64,000 bases of DNA from Sphingobacterium chungjuense (GTDB lineage: Bacteria; Bacteroidota; Bacteroidia; Sphingobacteriales; Sphingobacteriaceae): contig NZ_WLYS01000002.1 of NCBI RefSeq assembly GCF_011316935.1, forward strand, positions 496,001 to 560,000. The letters run 5' to 3'. Both the position numbers and the translations under genes were made by a program. Position 1 is the stretch's first letter. Each line of letters starts with the position of its first letter. Shown piece after piece: positions 61,485-64,000 of this stretch. The notes beneath the pieces were generated by a model, which worked only from the letters and a program-made list of their open reading frames with translations, did not search any database and was not told where the DNA came from.

Positions 61485-62168
61485 TTATTGACTGTTTGTC
61501 AGTATAGATTGAATAACTTGTGGCGCAATGATTTGTTCCCCCGCCACCTTATTGGGGTGTATTCCATCTGGCACATACTTTCGAAAATCTTCCTCCCCTT
61601 TTTCCAATATCTTAAGCCAGTTCGGATAGTGATCGATAAGCATAATTCCTTTCTCTGCTGCCACGGATCGATACATCGCATAATAGTCTTCGAGATGAGG
61701 CCGTAATGTGGACGATTTGCCGATAGGCATATTCATGACTTGCAAAATAATCTCACACGATGCATCATATAGCCTAATACGATCGATCATATACTGCAGA
61801 TTCAAGCGCGCTACAGCAACAGGGGTATGATAATCTATGAATGCATCATTGATCCCAAATTCGATAAAGACGACATCAGGCTTTTTTGCGATCACGCTAT
61901 CTTCGAGATTTTTCACTCCCCAAGAAGACCACATTCCGCCTTTTCCGGCTAAGGAATAACGGATCAAACTATCACCATATAGTTTTCCTAAGTGAGCGGC
62001 TACAGGTTGCATCCATGCGTGTCCATTCCCGCCGCTGGACAAACTGGTACCATACACGATAATGTGTTGGCTAACGCCATTTTCTAATTTGCTAACCATT
62101 TGGGATTGAGCAAAAGAGCTTGTACTGATTAGAAAAGCGGTGAGTAACAGTACTAATTTTGATTTCAT
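61485..62168 (-). CDS. SGNH/GDSL-family hydrolase, exported
   Basis: A 227-aa protein with a signal peptide (SKLVLLLTAFLISTSSFAQ). SGNH blocks: IIVYGTSLSSGG with the nucleophile Ser, GKGGMWSSWG (Gly), VVFIEFGINDAF (Asn), and VPDGIHPNKVAGEQI with the Asp-x-x-His. Such enzymes remove acetyl or other acyl groups from glycans or glycosides. Lying directly after susD, it probably deacylates the imported or surface-bound ligand. Confidence 0.9.
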   Translation of the reverse strand: MKSKLVLLLTAFLISTSSFAQSQMVSKLENGVSQHIIVYGTSLSSGGNGHAWMQPVAAHLGKLYGDSLIRYSLAGKGGMWSSWGVKNLEDSVIAKKPDVVFIEFGINDAFIDYHTPVAVARLNLQYMIDRIRLYDASCEIILQVMNMPIGKSSTLRPHLEDYYAMYRSVAAEKGIMLIDHYPNWLKILEKGEEDFRKYVPDGIHPNKVAGEQIIAPQVIQSILTNSQ

Positions 62169-62189
62169 CTCGATAGTCGATTCAATGAT

Positions 62190-63650
62190 TTAATATCCCG
62201 GATTTTGGTCTGATTGACTGAGTGCCGGATTACTATTGATTTCGTTTTCTGGGATAGGAAAAAGCAATCTTTCATCCATATACGTCTTGCCGACCGCTTG
62301 AAAGGCAGATTTGACTTTTCCGGTACGCTTGAGATCCCACCAACGCTTTGCTTCGAGAATAAACTCATACCCTCGCTCTAGAATTACAACATCTTGAAAT
62401 GCGCGTGCATCTGCAGCAGCCGTATAGTCTACCGGAGAAGCGGCGTTCAACGGGTATCCATAAGCACGTCGTTTAATGATATTCAACCTTTCTAAGGCAA
62501 GCGGCGTGACGGCATTATTTGCAAGTGCGGCGGCTTCGGCATAGATCAAGAATGCTTCCGCATAGCGTAGGATCGGCAGACTATATACATTCAGTCCCGC
62601 CGTGTTCGAGATGAATTTCTTGAATAAAATTGGAGAAGTTGAAGGCAAATTAACTTCGTTGCCATTTCTATCCAGGTGTTTGGTATAGAGGTTGAATGAT
62701 TTTCTCATATCATTATTGTCCCAGCTTGAACCAATAAATGAATTGGTCTTTGGAATCCAAGCCCAAAATCCGCGGCTTGAGTAATTGTATGGCGGAGTAT
62801 CGCCGCGATGCAAATAAAGTGGAATTTCAGAAAATCGATTTTCAGAATGATGTACTGAAAACACATCTTCGGAAGAGGTTTGCGTGGCGAATATTTTGTA
62901 AAAATCATCGGGTTTATCGACCTCTACCAAACTATAAACACCGGACGTAATCACTTCTTCGGCTTTTGTAGCTGCCTTCTCCCACTGGCCCAAGGTGAGG
63001 TAAACATTAGCTAGAAGCAGCTTTGCCGCACCGGCCGAAGCCTTACCTGTTTCCGCACCTACTGAGGTAGGTAAATCGTTTTGCGCTGCTTCCAGATCTT
63101 CCATAATTAAAGTGTACACGCGCTCTTCTGGTTCGCGAGGAGACGACAATGCGCTTAGATCTCTAGCTTCATGCAATCGAATAGGCACTGGCCCCCAAGC
63201 TTTGACTAAGTTATAGTAAGCCATCGCGCGAATAAAGCGAGCCTCCGCAATGATTCTTTTCTTCACATTATCTGACATATTGACAATGCCAGGCACATTA
63301 TCTAGTACGGCGTTTGCCCGGTTAATCGACTGGTACAGCACGGACCAACCGGTAGCAGCTCGACCGATACCTACATTATCCAATACTTGAGCAAAATTCG
63401 AAATCGGTGCTTGTGAACCCCTACCGTCGATGTAATCCCCATGTAACTCCAGCAATAGGTAATAATTAATGTTATAGTAATCTATTCCAAACGAGGAATA
63501 TGCACCCGCAATAGCGCCCAGTGCGTCTGTCTCGTTTTGATAAAAATTTACACGGCTAATAAAGTCTTCCGGCATCTCATCCAAAAGATTGCTACAAGAA
63601 GAGCACCAAGTGGTTGCCAGTATGATAAATGCGATTATGATATGTTTCAT
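62190..63650 (-). CDS. SusD/RagB-family outer-membrane lipoprotein
   Basis: A 486-aa SusD-like protein. The signal ends near WCSSC, then SNLLDEMPEDFISRVNFY. Helical TPR part with EARFIRAMAYYNLVKAWGPVPIRL and AGAAKLLLANVYLTLGQWEKAATKAEEV. The C-terminal region has PILRYAEAFLIYAEAAAL, ERLNIIKRRAYG, ERGYEFILEAKRWWDLKRTGKV and DERLLFPIPENEINSNPALSQS. All are family hallmarks. It pairs with the SusC gene 12 bp upstream. Confidence 0.96.
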   Translation of the reverse strand: MKHIIIAFIILATTWCSSCSNLLDEMPEDFISRVNFYQNETDALGAIAGAYSSFGIDYYNINYYLLLELHGDYIDGRGSQAPISNFAQVLDNVGIGRAATGWSVLYQSINRANAVLDNVPGIVNMSDNVKKRIIAEARFIRAMAYYNLVKAWGPVPIRLHEARDLSALSSPREPEERVYTLIMEDLEAAQNDLPTSVGAETGKASAGAAKLLLANVYLTLGQWEKAATKAEEVITSGVYSLVEVDKPDDFYKIFATQTSSEDVFSVHHSENRFSEIPLYLHRGDTPPYNYSSRGFWAWIPKTNSFIGSSWDNNDMRKSFNLYTKHLDRNGNEVNLPSTSPILFKKFISNTAGLNVYSLPILRYAEAFLIYAEAAALANNAVTPLALERLNIIKRRAYGYPLNAASPVDYTAAADARAFQDVVILERGYEFILEAKRWWDLKRTGKVKSAFQAVGKTYMDERLLFPIPENEINSNPALSQSDQNPGY

Positions 63651-63662
63651 GATACGGATCTT

Positions 63663-64000
63663 TTAAAATGAAAAATTAATTCCAGCCAGAAACATCTTGG
63701 CTGTTGGATAGGCGGTCTGATCAATTCCCATACGAAGTCGATCGCCTACACCTTGCGAATCCGTTCCTGTGGTATTCACATCGGGATCAATACCCGGATA
63801 ATTCGTAATCGTGAACAAATTCACGCCAGATATATACACCTGTGCACGTTTTAATCTAGAGTTGGTCAACTTTGCTACAGGTATATTGTATGCTAGGCGT
63901 ACCGACTTCAATCGTAGGTAGCTTCCGTCTTCTATGAAGCGGTCGGATACATCCAGCGGTGATGTAGAGCTTACTCTAGGGTATTTGGCATTAGGGTTTG
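63663..64000 (-). CDS. SusC/RagA-family TonB-dependent transporter, C-terminal fragment at window edge
   Basis: An open frame from the right edge to a stop at 63665-63663, 112 codons. It ends in the typical last strands of SusC: EDGSYLRLKSVRLAYNIP, SRLKRAQVYISGVNLFTITNYPGIDPDVNT and AKMFLAGINFSF. The gene continues beyond 64000. It is immediately upstream of susD and heads the visible part of the operon. Confidence 0.95.
   Translation of the reverse strand, partial: NPNAKYPRVSSTSPLDVSDRFIEDGSYLRLKSVRLAYNIPVAKLTNSRLKRAQVYISGVNLFTITNYPGIDPDVNTTGTDSQGVGDRLRMGIDQTAYPTAKMFLAGINFSF

Overview
The window looks like a chromosomal piece of a Sphingobacteriaceae-type Bacteroidota, close to Sphingobacterium or Pedobacter. 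The evidence is two SusC/SusD pairs, a short primary sigma factor of the Bacteroidota type (286 aa), TAnnTTTG promoter elements, few Shine-Dalgarno sequences, TPR-membrane-HTH regulators, and odhA-odhB organised as in this phylum. No phage, IS or CRISPR is seen.

Layout. (1) 1-9949, minus strand: one tightly packed operon, porin-ureA-ureB-ureC-ureE-ureF-ureG-ureD-hypA-hypB-second ureE-like gene-metal-type ABC binding protein-permease (cut by the window edge). It is a self-contained urease factory with nickel handling. UreC carries a Tat-signal-like N-terminal extension of about 49 residues and a Val in place of the active-site flap Cys. (2) 10028-13914: an OmpR-type two-component pair and a TPR-TM-HTH regulator. 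The gap before the porin holds direct repeats with 11-bp spacing that fit an OmpR-family operator. (3) 14002-22305, an accessory-like stretch: an anchored VWA-like protein overlapping a membrane-bound PLD (HKD) protein, a TPR sensor kinase/LuxR-type regulator pair, an unlisted 52-codon peptide gene with its own terminator, interleaved inverted repeats, an array of TTCCGAT boxes in front of a single-TM protein gene, and an orphan PD-(D/E)XK endonuclease-like gene. The last two genes converge on a perfect 50-bp palindrome. (4) 22459-26776: small secreted protein, NlpC/P60 peptidase, HD hydrolase, MFS carrier, CrtI/PYROXD2-like oxidoreductase.

(5) 26829-36436, minus strand: a SusC/SusD locus with no glycoside hydrolase. 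It carries two paralogous DoxX-like membrane proteins, a metallo-beta-lactamase/rhodanese protein, a thioredoxin-fold lipoprotein and a 52-aa lipoprotein, which suggests uptake and oxidation of a sulfur compound. (6) 36437-39141: a long intergenic region with a duplicated 21-bp-plus-hairpin module, rpoD, rnhA and tRNA-Leu(CAA). (7) 39332-46940: a complete non-phosphorylating L-fucose pathway (transporter, mutarotase, dehydrogenase, lactonase, dehydratase, second dehydrogenase, FAH-type hydrolase) with a divergent AraC regulator. (8) 46937-50713: C-S lyase-like aminotransferase, an Rrf2 regulator with an NmrA-type quinone reductase sharing an operator, and two acetyltransferases. (9) 50870-56259: odhA-odhB and ornithine aminotransferase. 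(10) 56395-64000: a SusC/SusD locus with a GMC oxidoreductase, gluconate-dehydrogenase subunit-3-like protein, TIM-barrel epimerase/isomerase, FAD oxidoreductase and SGNH hydrolase, resembling loci that process glycosides through 3-keto intermediates.

All functional calls are from reading translated sequence and motifs. No database search was run.
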